Shown here in pieces: positions 57,877-64,000 of a stretch of DNA of 64,000 bases. The notes under the pieces were generated by a model. That model was not told the DNA's origin. It did not search any database and saw only the letters and a list, made by a program, of their open reading frames with translations. Where the stretch lies: assembly GCF_002161445.1 (NCBI RefSeq), contig NZ_NFHT01000002.1, forward strand, positions 62,001-126,000, written 5' to 3'. This stretch comes from Alistipes sp. An66. GTDB lineage: Bacteria; Bacteroidota; Bacteroidia; Bacteroidales; Rikenellaceae. The stretch's first letter is position 1, and the number at the start of each line of letters is the position of its first letter. The translations under genes were made by a program, and so were the position numbers.

Positions 57877-59163
57877 TTACTCCTTGTGGGTCATGATATC
57901 GAGAACGAGACGGTCGGTTTCATCCATACCGTCGCGGCCGATGGTCGTGAGATTGCGGATGCAGCGGTCCACATCCTCCTCGATGATCCCCTCCACGGAG
58001 CTGACGCAACGCCCGTCCATGGCCATCATCGCCGACAACACGGCCGTCGAGACACCGCTCATGAGTTTCATGGCACAACTCGGCTTCGCACCGTCGCAGA
58101 TCATGCCCGTCAGATTGGCGATCATGTTCTTCACGGCGGCCGCAGCCCGATCATAATCCCCGCCCATCAGATAGGTGATGCCGCAGCTCGACCCCGTGGC
58201 CGCCACGACACACCCGCACAGGGCCGACAGACGCCCCAGACTCTGCTTGATGTAGACGACCGTCAGATGGCTCAACGTCAAGGCGCGGATCGTCTGCTCC
58301 TCCGACGCGCCCGTCTCCCGGGCATAGACGGCAACGGGCAGCGTGGCGGCGATTCCCTGATTGCCGCTGCCGGAGTTGCTCATCACGGGAACCATCTCTC
58401 CGGCCATCCGGGCGTCGCACGCCGCCGACGTATAGGAGAGAATCCGCGTGAAGAGGCTGTCGCCCATCACCTTCCGCTCCCGGTCGCAGCGCAGCGTCCG
58501 GCCCACGCAGTGGCCGTATTCGCCCGTGAAGGCGTGCTCCGCGGCAGCCATGTTCAGACGCCGCGATTCGAGAATGAAGCGGATCTCGTCGAGCGGTGTG
58601 GTCATGGCGAACTCCCACACGCGGCGCAGCGTCAGCGGGACCTCCGTTTCGGACTCTTCCGCACCCATCGCCGCCCGCCTGTCGAACAGCGCCTCGCCGT
58701 CGCGGTCGAGATAGACGAAATCGGTGTGTCCTCCGGCAATGATCGCCAGCGCCTTATGGCCGCCGGCCTCAACCTCCGCTTCAATATATAGTTTTTCGGT
58801 GATATCCTCTTTCAGGGCAATGGAGATGCGTTTTTCGTCGATCATCCGACGGCCCTGCTCCACGGCTTCGGGCGTCACGTCACGCAGCACTTCGAGCTGA
58901 TACGCCGAACGGCCGATCAGCGCCCCGAGCGCCACGGCGATCGGAAGGCCGATCATCCCCGTGCCGGGAATCCCCACGCCCATGGCGTTTTTCAGAATAT
59001 TTGCACTCAACCGGACCGCAATCCGTTCGGGCACTTCGCCGAGCGTCTCCTTCGCACGCGCCACACACAACGCCACGGCAATCGGTTCCGTGCATCCGAT
59101 CGCCGGAATGACTTCCCTCCGGATCAAATCGATGATCCCCTTTCGTTCACTTTCCGGTAGCAT
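57877..59163 (-). CDS. L-cysteine desulfidase / serine dehydratase-like protein (UPF0597, YhaM/CyuA type)
   Basis: 428 aa, cytoplasmic. Iron-sulfur enzyme family that degrades L-cysteine to pyruvate, ammonia and sulfide. Conserved cysteines stand in AIGCTEPIAVAL (C24), GCVVAATGSSCGITYLMGG and MICDGAKPSCAMKL; SNSGSGNQGIAATLPV is the family glycine-rich loop. In gut anaerobes it would give H2S from cysteine. A back-to-back promoter pair separates it from the NUDIX gene. Confidence 0.88.
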   Translation of the reverse strand: MLPESERKGIIDLIRREVIPAIGCTEPIAVALCVARAKETLGEVPERIAVRLSANILKNAMGVGIPGTGMIGLPIAVALGALIGRSAYQLEVLRDVTPEAVEQGRRMIDEKRISIALKEDITEKLYIEAEVEAGGHKALAIIAGGHTDFVYLDRDGEALFDRRAAMGAEESETEVPLTLRRVWEFAMTTPLDEIRFILESRRLNMAAAEHAFTGEYGHCVGRTLRCDRERKVMGDSLFTRILSYTSAACDARMAGEMVPVMSNSGSGNQGIAATLPVAVYARETGASEEQTIRALTLSHLTVVYIKQSLGRLSALCGCVVAATGSSCGITYLMGGDYDRAAAAVKNMIANLTGMICDGAKPSCAMKLMSGVSTAVLSAMMAMDGRCVSSVEGIIEEDVDRCIRNLTTIGRDGMDETDRLVLDIMTHKE

Positions 59164-59191
59164 GATTCTGGCTGTTTTGATCTCTGGTCAA

Positions 59192-59199
59192 CAAAGATA
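59192..59199 (-). promoter_or_regulatory. -7 box of the desulfidase gene
   Basis: TATCTTTG on the minus strand, an exact TAnnTTTG match, 28 bp before the ATG at 59163. No -33 consensus was found. Confidence 0.5.
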
Positions 59200-59211
59200 C
59201 GAAAATTTCAC

Positions 59212-59219
59212 TACATTTG
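59212..59219 (+). promoter_or_regulatory. -7 box of the NUDIX gene
   Basis: TACATTTG, an exact TAnnTTTG match, 21 bp before the ATG at 59241. It lies only 12 bp from the opposite-strand box, so the two polymerase sites overlap and may compete. Confidence 0.5.
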
Positions 59220-59240
59220 TGAGAGAAGAACGACCAAGCC

Positions 59241-59828
59241 ATGAAAAAGCCGAAAAACCGCCCCTGGAAGGTGCTGACCAGCGAATACCTGGCCCGCAGG
59301 CCGTGGTTCACCGTGCGGCACGAGCGACTCGAACTCCCCGACGGGCAACGGGTTCCGGACTACTACGTCTTCGAATACCCGGACTGGATCAACATCACGG
59401 CCATCACGCGCGACGGCCGGTTCGTACTGATCGACCAGTACCGACACGGTCTCGGAGAAACGGACTACGAGATTCCGGCCGGAGTTTCCGAGCCGACGGA
59501 TGCCTCGATGCTGGCGGCAGCGCAGCGCGAGCTGGCCGAGGAGACGGGCTACGGCGGCGGCGAATGGCAGCTGCTCACGGTCGTGGCGCCCAACCCTGCG
59601 ACGCAGAACAACCTCACCCACTGTTTCCTCGCCACGGGCGTAGAACGGATCGGCGAACAGCACCCCGACCCGACCGAAGACCTGCGGGTACACCTGATGA
59701 CGCGCCGCGAGGTGCTCGACCTGCTGCGCCGCAACGAGATCCGGCAGGCGTTGATGGCGGCGCCGCTGTGGCGTTATTTCGCCGAGCACCCCGATCCGGA
59801 GGATCGGCTTCCGGCACAGGAATCCTGA
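59241..59828 (+). CDS. NUDIX hydrolase, ADP-ribose pyrophosphatase-like
   Basis: 195 aa. The NUDIX box is present as REL-x-EE-TGY in QRELAEETGYGG, preceded by AGVSEPTDASM; relative to G-x5-E-x7-REUxEExGU it has Asp for the first Glu and one extra residue, a mild deviation. YYVFEYPDWINITAITRDG and VLIDQYRHGLGETDYEIPAG match the ADP-ribose pyrophosphatase subgroup. It probably clears nucleoside-diphosphate derivatives. It ends 19 bp before the next gene. Confidence 0.88.
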   Translation: MKKPKNRPWKVLTSEYLARRPWFTVRHERLELPDGQRVPDYYVFEYPDWINITAITRDGRFVLIDQYRHGLGETDYEIPAGVSEPTDASMLAAAQRELAEETGYGGGEWQLLTVVAPNPATQNNLTHCFLATGVERIGEQHPDPTEDLRVHLMTRREVLDLLRRNEIRQALMAAPLWRYFAEHPDPEDRLPAQES

Positions 59829-59847
59829 ACCCAGCCACCCGACAACC

Positions 59848-60702
59848 ATGAAAAAACACGATTCGATCCGCACGATCATCTTTTCACCGACCGGGACCTC
59901 GAAGAGAATCGCCGAGGCCATCACCCGGGGGATTGCCGCGCCGGACAGCAGTGCCTCCCCGACCCTCACCGCGCAAACGCTCGACCTGACGCATGCCGCC
60001 GCTCCGGAAACGACGGTTCCGGAGGAGTGCATCGCCGTCATTGCCGTGCCCGTCTACGGCGGGCACATCGCCCCGGCGGCGGCCGAACGGCTCCGGAACA
60101 TCCGCGGGTCGGGCGGTCCGGCGGTCGTCGTGGCCGTGTACGGCAACCGGGCCTTCGAGCATGCCGTCACGGAGCTGGCCGCGTGGGCCTGCCGGCAGGG
60201 ATTCGTACCGGTAGCCGCCGGAGCCTTCGTCGGCGAACACTCCTACTCCACACCGGAGACACCGATCGCCGCCGGACGTCCCGATGCGCAGGACCTCACC
60301 GCCGCTGCCGTCTTCGGACAGGCCGTCCGGCGAAAACTCGATGCCGGCGACACCTCGCCGGTCGACGCCTCGCAGTTGAAAGACCGCCGTGCGCCAAGTC
60401 TCTCGACGCTGCGCTTCATCCGCTTTGTCCTGCGCTACCGACGCCAACAGAAGAAACACCCCGTGGTCTACCTGCCCGAAGGCGATGCAGAATGCTGCAC
60501 CCATTGCGGACGCTGTGCGGCGATCTGCCCCGTCGGAGCCATTCCGCGCGGCGACGAGACCCGCACCGATCCGGCGCGCTGCATCCGCTGCTGCGCCTGC
60601 GTCAAGGGGTGTCCGGTCGGTGCGCGGACGTTCCACACCCCCTTTGCCGCGGCCCTCGCCCGCAACTTCGCTCGGCGCAAGGAGCCCGTCACCCTCCTGT
60701 GA
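59848..60702 (+). CDS. EFR1-type flavodoxin-like/ferredoxin protein
   Basis: 284 aa. The N-terminal half is flavodoxin-like (FSPTGTSKRIAEAI, the FMN-phosphate loop form; VPVYGGHIAP). The C-terminal half binds two 4Fe-4S clusters: C217-x2-C220-x2-C223-x3-C227 and C245-x2-C248-x2-C251-x3-C255. This is the EFR1 architecture of anaerobes, whose electron partners are mostly unknown. It lies close behind the NUDIX gene. Confidence 0.88.
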   Translation: MKKHDSIRTIIFSPTGTSKRIAEAITRGIAAPDSSASPTLTAQTLDLTHAAAPETTVPEECIAVIAVPVYGGHIAPAAAERLRNIRGSGGPAVVVAVYGNRAFEHAVTELAAWACRQGFVPVAAGAFVGEHSYSTPETPIAAGRPDAQDLTAAAVFGQAVRRKLDAGDTSPVDASQLKDRRAPSLSTLRFIRFVLRYRRQQKKHPVVYLPEGDAECCTHCGRCAAICPVGAIPRGDETRTDPARCIRCCACVKGCPVGARTFHTPFAAALARNFARRKEPVTLL

Positions 60703-60857
60703 CCGAATGGTTTCCGGCCCCGCACCATGCCACCCCGGCGCGTTCACCACGCTTTGGGAGCAGCGGAGTCTATGAACGGACGGGATTCCGCATCATCGGA
60801 CGCGACGACCTCGATCCGTCGGGCAAACCCTGCCCCATCCTGCATCCGGGGATGTGA
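60703..60857 (+). pseudogene. C-terminal remnant of a GNAT-family acetyltransferase
   Basis: Right after the ferredoxin stop, a plus-strand frame ending at the TGA at 60855-60857 reads SGVYERTGFRIIGRDDLD, then PSGKPCPILHPGM. This is the shape of a GNAT C-terminus (a YERxGF beta-bulge helix and a closing strand). No acetyl-CoA-binding segment or start codon precedes it, so it is a 5'-deleted fragment. A complete-looking GNAT start occurs at 63813. Confidence 0.45.
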
Positions 60858-60880
60858 CGGTTCGGAGCAGCGCATACGAA

Positions 60881-60914
60881 AAAGGCGGGCATCCTTCCCG
60901 GGACACCCGCCTTT
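60881..60914. terminator. Bidirectional terminator
   Basis: AAAGGCGGG (60881-60889) pairs with CCCGCCTTT (60906-60914), with extra A on the left. It ends both the plus-strand ferredoxin region and the minus-strand transglutaminase-like gene. Confidence 0.8.
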
Positions 60915-60963
60915 CCTATTCCGTCCGCAGCGGCTCGGATCCCTCCGCCCGCACGGGTCCGGA

Positions 60964-62157
60964 TCACTCCATGTAACCCACGACCGCAAGCGGCTCCTCG
61001 CCTACCTCGACCGTCACCTCCGTCAGCTCGCCCCGCGCATTCTCGTAGCGGAACGTACAACGCGACCCCTTTTCGAGCAGGAAGCGCAGCGCATCGTTCA
61101 TGTCCTGCTGCGGACCCGAAGTGCGGCCTCCGCCCACCTGCTCCGTACCGCAGAAGACATCGACATTCGCCGGCGTGCGTCCGGCCGAGGTCCCCTCGAC
61201 CGCGGCGTTGCGGTACATCGTGAAGGTCACCGGCACGTGGGTCCCGCTGGCCAGCCGTTCGTCGAACAGCTTCCGGCTGACCTCCCGGTAGCGGCGCGTC
61301 ACCTCGACGGCATGGACCTCGCGCGAATCCTCGCTCCACACCATCGGGAACCAGTCGCCCGCAGGGCGGAACGACACGGCATAGATCGCATGCTCCCGGT
61401 CGCCTTCGATCGCCTGTCCGGCGTCGGCCAGGAACCACGCACGGTCGAAACCGACGAAATTATACTCCGTGAAGTGCCATTCTCCGTCGCACCACACCTC
61501 CGTCCAGCTGTGGTTGCCGCGGTTGTCGTGCCAGGCCGCCGTCCCGACGAACCGCGCCGGGATCCCCACGGCCCGCAGGGCATCGACCAGCAGCACCGAA
61601 AGCCCCGTACAGGAGGCCATGCCCTGACGCATCGACTCCGCAGGGCTCTGGTTGGTCTTCTCGCGCAGCGTGTTGTACTCGACGCCGACCCGTCGGGCGA
61701 TCTCCCGGTTCACGGCCTCGGCCGCCTCGCGCATCGTCCGACACCCCTCCACGCAGGGGGCGAAGCGATCGAGGAAGTCGGCCCGCCAGGCGTCGCGCAC
61801 CTCGTCGACCACGGCATAGGGCAGCACATCGTTCAGGAAAACGGAGTCGGGCAGCGCCCGGGTCCAGGCATAGCGCTCGCGGGCCCGGAAGGCGCAGGTC
61901 ACGTTCTCGCGCAGCAGGCCGAGCCGCATCGTATCGCGGTCGCCGCGCGGCATCCAGGCAATCAGGAAAGCCATCGCCTCGCGTTCGGCGCGCGGCGTCT
62001 CGCGCAGCAGCATCCGCAGGCTGTCGGCCCGCGGGCACTCGGCAAGGGCCGCATCGAGCAGCGGGTCATAGGATTCGGGAATGCCGCTTCCGTAGCGGCT
62101 GCCGCCGCAGGCACACAGCCCGAGGCACATCAAGAGGGTCAGCAGTCGTATCATCAT
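60964..62157 (-). CDS. Transglutaminase-like lipoprotein
   Basis: 397 aa from the ATG at 62157, fixed by an ATGA overlap with the cutC stop; lipobox LCAC (C17). The core has the nucleophile C183 in GMASCTGLSVLL and H216 in NHSWTEVW. The usual third Asp is not obvious, the equivalent stretch reading HFTEYNFVG. A helical N-terminal region at about 25-165 and a C-terminal beta-sandwich-like part at about 290-397 flank it. It is probably a periplasmic peptidase or amidase. It is unrelated in domain layout to the PUL 2 transglutaminase protein and has no repeat module. Confidence 0.8.
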   Translation of the reverse strand: MMIRLLTLLMCLGLCACGGSRYGSGIPESYDPLLDAALAECPRADSLRMLLRETPRAEREAMAFLIAWMPRGDRDTMRLGLLRENVTCAFRARERYAWTRALPDSVFLNDVLPYAVVDEVRDAWRADFLDRFAPCVEGCRTMREAAEAVNREIARRVGVEYNTLREKTNQSPAESMRQGMASCTGLSVLLVDALRAVGIPARFVGTAAWHDNRGNHSWTEVWCDGEWHFTEYNFVGFDRAWFLADAGQAIEGDREHAIYAVSFRPAGDWFPMVWSEDSREVHAVEVTRRYREVSRKLFDERLASGTHVPVTFTMYRNAAVEGTSAGRTPANVDVFCGTEQVGGGRTSGPQQDMNDALRFLLEKGSRCTFRYENARGELTEVTVEVGEEPLAVVGYME

Positions 62158-62885
62158 TCGAGTTCTTTGAGGATTTTTCGGACCAGCGTCTCGTCGGCGC
62201 ACATCGTGGCGTATTCGGGGACCTCCCCGACGCCGCCCATCGAGACATTCGGATTGCGGAAGCGCATGCGGCTCTCGCGCCACCCCCGGGCGCTGAAATG
62301 CAGAGCATCGACCCCCGCGTCGGCCAGCAGCCGGGCATTCGCGGCATTCACGCCGCTGCCGGCCATGATCTCAATCCGCCCGGCAGCCCGCACGACCAGT
62401 TCGCGGAGCGTATCGATCCCCTCCACGGCGGTGTTGCGCCCGCCGGAGGTGAGGATCCGGCGGCACCCGCAGCCGATGACCGTTTCGAGCGCCGAGAGCG
62501 GATCGCGCGTCATGTCGAAGGCGCGGTGGAAGGTCACCTCCAAACCGCCGGCTTCGGAAACCAGCGCCGCCGTCCGGGCGGCATCGACCTCGCCGTCGGG
62601 CGTCAGCACCCCCAGCACTACGCCGTCGACGCCGCACGAACGGGCAAAACGGATCTCCCCGGCCATCTGCTCCAATTCCGGATCGGAGTAGCAGAAGTCG
62701 CCGCCGCGCGGGCGGATCATCACTTGCAGCCGGATGCCCGGGATGCGGCGGGCCAGGCGGATCGTCGCCGCCGAAGGGGTCGTTCCGCCCTCCCAGGGCG
62801 AAGCGCACAGCTCGACGCGCGTCACCCCGGCCCGGGAGGCCACGAGGCACGCATCGACGGAATAGGCACAAAGTTCGGTTGTCAT
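62154..62885 (-). CDS. cutC: CutC family protein
   Basis: TIM-barrel protein historically linked to copper homeostasis; the biochemical role is unsettled. 243 aa from the ATG at 62885, chosen because TTELCAYSVDACLVASRAG aligns with the usual CutC N-terminus; an ATG at 62903 adds six residues. Other family blocks are RVELCASPWEGGTTPS, MIRPRGGDFCYSDPE, FHRAFD and ILTSGG. It overlaps the downstream lipoprotein gene by four bases. Confidence 0.92.
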   Translation of the reverse strand: MTTELCAYSVDACLVASRAGVTRVELCASPWEGGTTPSAATIRLARRIPGIRLQVMIRPRGGDFCYSDPELEQMAGEIRFARSCGVDGVVLGVLTPDGEVDAARTAALVSEAGGLEVTFHRAFDMTRDPLSALETVIGCGCRRILTSGGRNTAVEGIDTLRELVVRAAGRIEIMAGSGVNAANARLLADAGVDALHFSARGWRESRMRFRNPNVSMGGVGEVPEYATMCADETLVRKILKELE

Positions 62886-63056
62886 GGTTTGCGTATGGTT
62901 CATATTGCGGCGGGACTTCCGGGCTTCGGGGCGCATATATCCACGACAGCCCCTCCGCCATCCCGCTCCTGTTTTTTGGGTTCCCCAAAGATAACCGTTT
63001 TTTCCATTCGCCGCTCCGTCCGGGGTGCGTTTTACCCGCCGAAACACAAAAAAAGA

Positions 63057-63084
63057 GGAGAATCCCGCCCATGCAGGATTCTCC
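63057..63084 (-). terminator. Terminator of the Hsp20 gene
   Basis: On the minus strand GGAGAATCC (63084-63076) pairs with GGATTCTCC (63065-63057), followed by TCTTTTTTT. It lies 22 bp after the hsp20 stop. Confidence 0.85.
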
Positions 63085-63105
63085 CCGGATCCGGCTGTCA
63101 ACCGA

Positions 63106-63543
63106 TTATTTGATCTCGATCTGCCGTGCAGCCGATGCGGTCTCCGTCACCTTCTTCTTCGGGATGTCGATGCTCATCACACCGTGCTCGACCTTCGCGG
63201 AGATCTTGTCCCGCTCGACATTGTCCGGAAGCAGCAGGCTCTGCTGGAACTGCGTGTAGGAGAATTCACGCCGCAGATACGTGCCCTTGTGCTTCTTGTC
63301 CTCCTCCTTCTCCTCGCTGCGCTTCTCCATCGAGATGATCAGTTCGTTGTCCTCGTTGATATGGACCTTGAAGTCCTCCCGGGTCATACCCGGAGCGGCG
63401 ACCTCGATCTTGTACTCGTCGTCGTTCTCGATGATGTTCACGGCAGGGGCCGTCGTATTGCGGCGTTCCATCAGCCAGTCGTTGGTCAGAAAATCGTTGA
63501 AAATGCTCGGCAGCCAGTTTTGATTCCGTCTTACAGGTACCAT
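63106..63543 (-). CDS. Small heat-shock protein, Hsp20 family
   Basis: ATP-independent chaperone, 145 aa. Alpha-crystallin domain at about 40-130: NIIENDDEYKIEVAAPGM, EDFKVHINEDNELIIS, YLRREFSYTQFQQSLLLPD, ISAKVEHGVMSIDIPKK. An N-terminal arm and a short tail (RQIEIK) complete it. It is preceded by a rare strong Shine-Dalgarno site and divergent from a GNAT gene. Confidence 0.95.
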   Translation of the reverse strand: MVPVRRNQNWLPSIFNDFLTNDWLMERRNTTAPAVNIIENDDEYKIEVAAPGMTREDFKVHINEDNELIISMEKRSEEKEEDKKHKGTYLRREFSYTQFQQSLLLPDNVERDKISAKVEHGVMSIDIPKKKVTETASAARQIEIK

Positions 63544-63550
63544 AGTTTTG

Positions 63551-63558
63551 TCCTCCTT
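63551..63558 (-). promoter_or_regulatory. Strong Shine-Dalgarno site of hsp20
   Basis: AAGGAGGA on the minus strand with a 7-nt spacer to the ATG. It is near-perfect, while most genes in the window lack such a site, as is usual in Bacteroidetes. Confidence 0.7.
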
Positions 63559-63659
63559 GTTTTATTTTGGTTTAACATTTTTTCTTCGTCCCGCCCCCTC
63601 CGGAGCGGGTTCATCCGGAATCGGTCAAATCCTGTGCCACAACCCGAAATCGGAAAAAT

Positions 63660-63674
63660 TGTCACAAATTGACA
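63660..63674. promoter_or_regulatory. Inverted repeat in the hsp20-GNAT divergent region
   Basis: TGTCA-caaat-TGACA, a perfect 5-5-5 dyad, near the middle of the 269-bp divergent gap. A possible operator for stress control of hsp20. Nothing else but the elements listed here is seen in this gap. Confidence 0.35.
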
Positions 63675-63744
63675 TAATCAAAGACAATTCATGACAAAAA
63701 GCCGCCAGAATGTCCTGCCACGACGACAGATACAGATCTTTTCC

Positions 63745-63752
63745 TATTTTTG
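63745..63752 (+). promoter_or_regulatory. -7 box of the GNAT gene
   Basis: TATTTTTG, an exact TAnnTTTG match, 60 bp before the ATG at 63813. A nine-G tract (63776-63784) lies in the resulting leader. Confidence 0.5.
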
Positions 63753-63812
63753 CAGCAGTCCGGAGGCCGTTCAGCGGGGGGGGGAGCAGACTGACGATTC
63801 ACACAAAAGCCT

Positions 63813-64000
63813 ATGAAAAACTACCGATTCCGACCGGCGACGTCCGACGACGTGCCGCGCATCCTGCAAATCATCGCCCAGGCCCAACGCCGCATGGCTG
63901 CGGCGGGCAGCGGGCAGTGGCAGAACGGCTACCCCGCATTGGGCAACATCGTCTCCGACCTCGGTCGCGGCTACGGGCATGTCCTCTGCTGCGACGCGGA
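63813..64000 (+). CDS. GNAT-family N-acetyltransferase, 3' end outside the window
   Basis: First 62 codons only. The start reads YRFRPATSDDVPRILQIIAQ, the usual GNAT N-terminal strand and helix (R-x-A-x-x-xD), followed by GQWQNGYPALGNIVSDL. The substrate is unknown. The acetyl-CoA-binding motif lies beyond the window edge. Confidence 0.8.
   Translation, partial: MKNYRFRPATSDDVPRILQIIAQAQRRMAAAGSGQWQNGYPALGNIVSDLGRGYGHVLCCDA

Noticed and set aside
60964..62157. Second pseudomurein-endoisopeptidase-like protein
   Set aside because: It has a transglutaminase-type Cys and His but no repeat module and no clear Asp, and its neighbour is cutC.

Overview
The window is about 60% G+C and reads as a gut Bacteroidales chromosome, most like Alistipes (Rikenellaceae). 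The evidence is two SusC/SusD polysaccharide utilisation loci (PULs), a hybrid two-component regulator, an ECF-sigma/FecR pair, a serine-type sulfatase, very few Shine-Dalgarno sites, and repeated TAnnTTTG promoter -7 boxes. The genus is inferred from overall character, not from a marker gene.

PUL 1 (1-17,691). A minus-strand series encodes a SusC receptor, a SusD lipoprotein, a GH16 endo-glycanase, an S1 sulfatase, a GH20 hexosaminidase and a GH2 beta-galactosidase that runs off the left edge. A hybrid two-component regulator diverges from the SusC gene. Endo-cleavage, desulfation, and GlcNAc and Gal removal together point to sulfated poly-N-acetyllactosamine, as in mucin O-glycans or keratan sulfate.

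PUL 2 (17,843-41,549) is the most interesting region. An ECF sigma factor and a FecR anti-sigma diverge, followed by a tight ~22-kb plus-strand series. It encodes an STN-type SusC, SusD, a ceramidase-family lipoprotein, two GH20 enzymes, MurQ, a lipoprotein made of three tandem modules that resemble pseudomurein-binding repeats, a second lipoprotein that joins one such module to a Cys-His-Asp transglutaminase-type domain, and a lamin-tail/TIM-barrel lipoprotein. After these come a BadF-family amino-sugar kinase, an MFS sugar transporter, a C45-type Ntn hydrolase, a GltS-type glutamate transporter and an M20 amidohydrolase. I read this as a cell-wall utilisation locus that takes both amino sugars and glutamate-rich peptides. 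The repeat plus transglutaminase architecture is that of archaeal pseudomurein endoisopeptidases, so methanogen walls are a real candidate substrate. MurQ argues for bacterial murein. The sequence alone does not decide.

Middle (41,550-43,470). A ~430-bp cluster of hairpins is followed by an A+T-richer stretch with three dyads, two tandem small XRE regulators, and an endonuclease/exonuclease/phosphatase-fold protein that has lost its catalytic residues.

Housekeeping and mixed genes (43,637-64,000): ppdK, a small outer-membrane barrel, a TRL lipoprotein, def-ruvX, glyS, acpP-fabF-rnc-radC, pepE, tyrA-yraN, waaA, an L-cysteine desulfidase, a NUDIX hydrolase, an EFR1-type ferredoxin, a GNAT remnant, cutC with a transglutaminase-like lipoprotein, an Hsp20, and the start of a GNAT gene. 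Purine-rich low-complexity DNA lies just after four stop codons in the window. I saw no rRNA, tRNA, CRISPR array, insertion sequence or integrase.
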